Assembly: GCA_016762995.1 (NCBI GenBank) | Contig: JAESUT010000093.1 | Location: 2,573 to 10,149, forward strand | Reading direction: 5' to 3' | DNA: 7,577 bases | DNA from: Gammaproteobacteria bacterium | Lineage (GTDB): Bacteria > Pseudomonadota > Gammaproteobacteria > Pseudomonadales > Pseudohongiellaceae | In this document: positions 6,860 through 7,577 of the stretch, piece by piece | How positions within the stretch are numbered: position 1 is the stretch's first letter | How the letters are laid out: the number at the start of each line of letters is the position of its first letter | Notes under the pieces: model-generated | Seen by the model: the letters and a program-made list of their open reading frames with translations, nothing else | The model's database searches: none | What the model was told of the DNA's origin: nothing | Position numbers and translations under genes: made by a program

Positions 6860-6930
6860 GTTTGAGCCATTACTGTGCTTCTGTACCTGCAAGTCCGCTT
6901 ATCCCGTTAATAATCCAGTAAGTTAGCATC

Positions 6931-7575
6931 ATGTTTGAACAAGGCAATGCCCTGATCGTTGAAGACAATCCAGAAACGCAGGAGTGGTTACAGTCCTGTG
7001 TCGCCAGCGCTTTCAATGAGATGACAGCGACAACCGCGGACACTCTACGCCAGGCAAAGCAACTAATCGAATCTACGCAGTATGCTCTCGCTCTTATCGA
7101 CCTAGGCCTTCCCGATGGCAGTGGATTGGATCTGATTAAGGTCCTTAAGGCGATGCAGCCCGATTGTCACATCGTGGTAGCCACTATCTATGATGACGAT
7201 AAAAACCTTTTCACTGCGCTACGCTGCGGCGCCCAGGGCTATATCTTAAAGGATCAGGACAGGGAGAAGATTGTCGGCTACCTGCAAGGCATTAAGCAGA
7301 ACGAGCCAGCTCTATCTGCTGCTTCGTCGCAGCGACTTATCGATCATTTTAATAACAAGGGTTCTGAATTGGTAGATTCACGACTTACTCCCCGCGAGAC
7401 CGAGGTAACCTGTCTCATCGCTAAGGGTTACAGCGTGGAGGAGTCGGCCCGCATGCTGGAGCTCTCGCCTGATACGGTGAAAGGCTACGTGAAAAATATA
7501 TATGCGAAGTTGGAGGTGAGTAATCGTTCGGAGATAACGCTGAAAGCCATCGCGCTTGGACTAGTGGATGCCTAG
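6931..7575 (+). CDS. NarL/LuxR-type response regulator
   Basis: The 214-residue product is a two-component transcription regulator. The receiver domain (1 to about 120) keeps the acidic pair Glu11-Asp12, phosphorylated Asp57 in IDLGLPDG, the switch Thr85 and Lys107 in ILKD. A linker (about 121-150) leads to a LuxR-type helix-turn-helix: LTPRETEV at 152-159, recognition helix SPDTVKGYVKNIYAKL at 179-194 and NRSEI at 198-202. All key residues are present, so it should be a normal phosphorylation-controlled DNA-binding protein. Its partner is almost surely the HisKA_3 kinase encoded divergently at 4882-6780, the kinase type normally paired with NarL-like regulators. The ATG at 6931 has only a weak upstream site (TAAG, 6918-6921). 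The gene is complete; its stop lies two bases before the window end. Confidence 0.95.
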   Translation: MFEQGNALIVEDNPETQEWLQSCVASAFNEMTATTADTLRQAKQLIESTQYALALIDLGLPDGSGLDLIKVLKAMQPDCHIVVATIYDDDKNLFTALRCGAQGYILKDQDREKIVGYLQGIKQNEPALSAASSQRLIDHFNNKGSELVDSRLTPRETEVTCLIAKGYSVEESARMLELSPDTVKGYVKNIYAKLEVSNRSEITLKAIALGLVDA

Positions 7576-7577
7576 CT

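Overview
The window looks like part of a chromosome from a free-living, probably marine, gammaproteobacterium. This rests on overall protein style (Tat-exported hydrolase, M28 lipoprotein, a 7TMR-DISM-like kinase with a NarL/LuxR-type regulator), moderate G+C and Gram-negative export signals. It is an inference; no marker gene is present. There are six complete protein genes. I see no rRNA, tRNA, CRISPR array or transposase.

Layout. Bases 1-171 hold a truncated copy of the 5' end of the epoxide hydrolase gene (ribosome binding site, ATG and twin-arginine codons). A terminator-like hairpin and an early stop follow. Bases 172-906 (+) encode a small membrane-anchored protein of unknown function, lower in G+C than its neighbour. 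Bases 1006-2085 (+) encode a Tat-signal epoxide hydrolase with the full catalytic set, preceded by the second copy of the repeat. Bases 2117-3796 (-) encode a lipoprotein M28 zinc aminopeptidase, convergent with the hydrolase. Bases 3797-3987 are a divergent promoter region. Bases 3988-4851 (+) encode an unknown, mostly helical, exported or membrane-anchored protein. Bases 4882-6780 (-) encode a membrane sensor histidine kinase. Bases 6781-6930 are a divergent control region with symmetrical elements. Bases 6931-7575 (+) encode the NarL/LuxR-type response regulator.

How the parts may work together. The kinase and regulator form an evident two-component pair, transcribed divergently from a shared 150-base region with a C5/G5 inverted repeat and an 8-base inverted repeat, both candidate operators. 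The unknown envelope protein at 3988-4851 ends only 30 bases from the kinase stop, so it could be functionally linked (target, ligand or accessory), but this is untested. The hydrolase and the M28 peptidase are both predicted to act in the envelope and look metabolic. The least ordinary features are the direct repeat of the hydrolase gene start on both sides of the low-G+C gene, and the unknown protein beside the two-component pair. I see no clear defence or mobile system.
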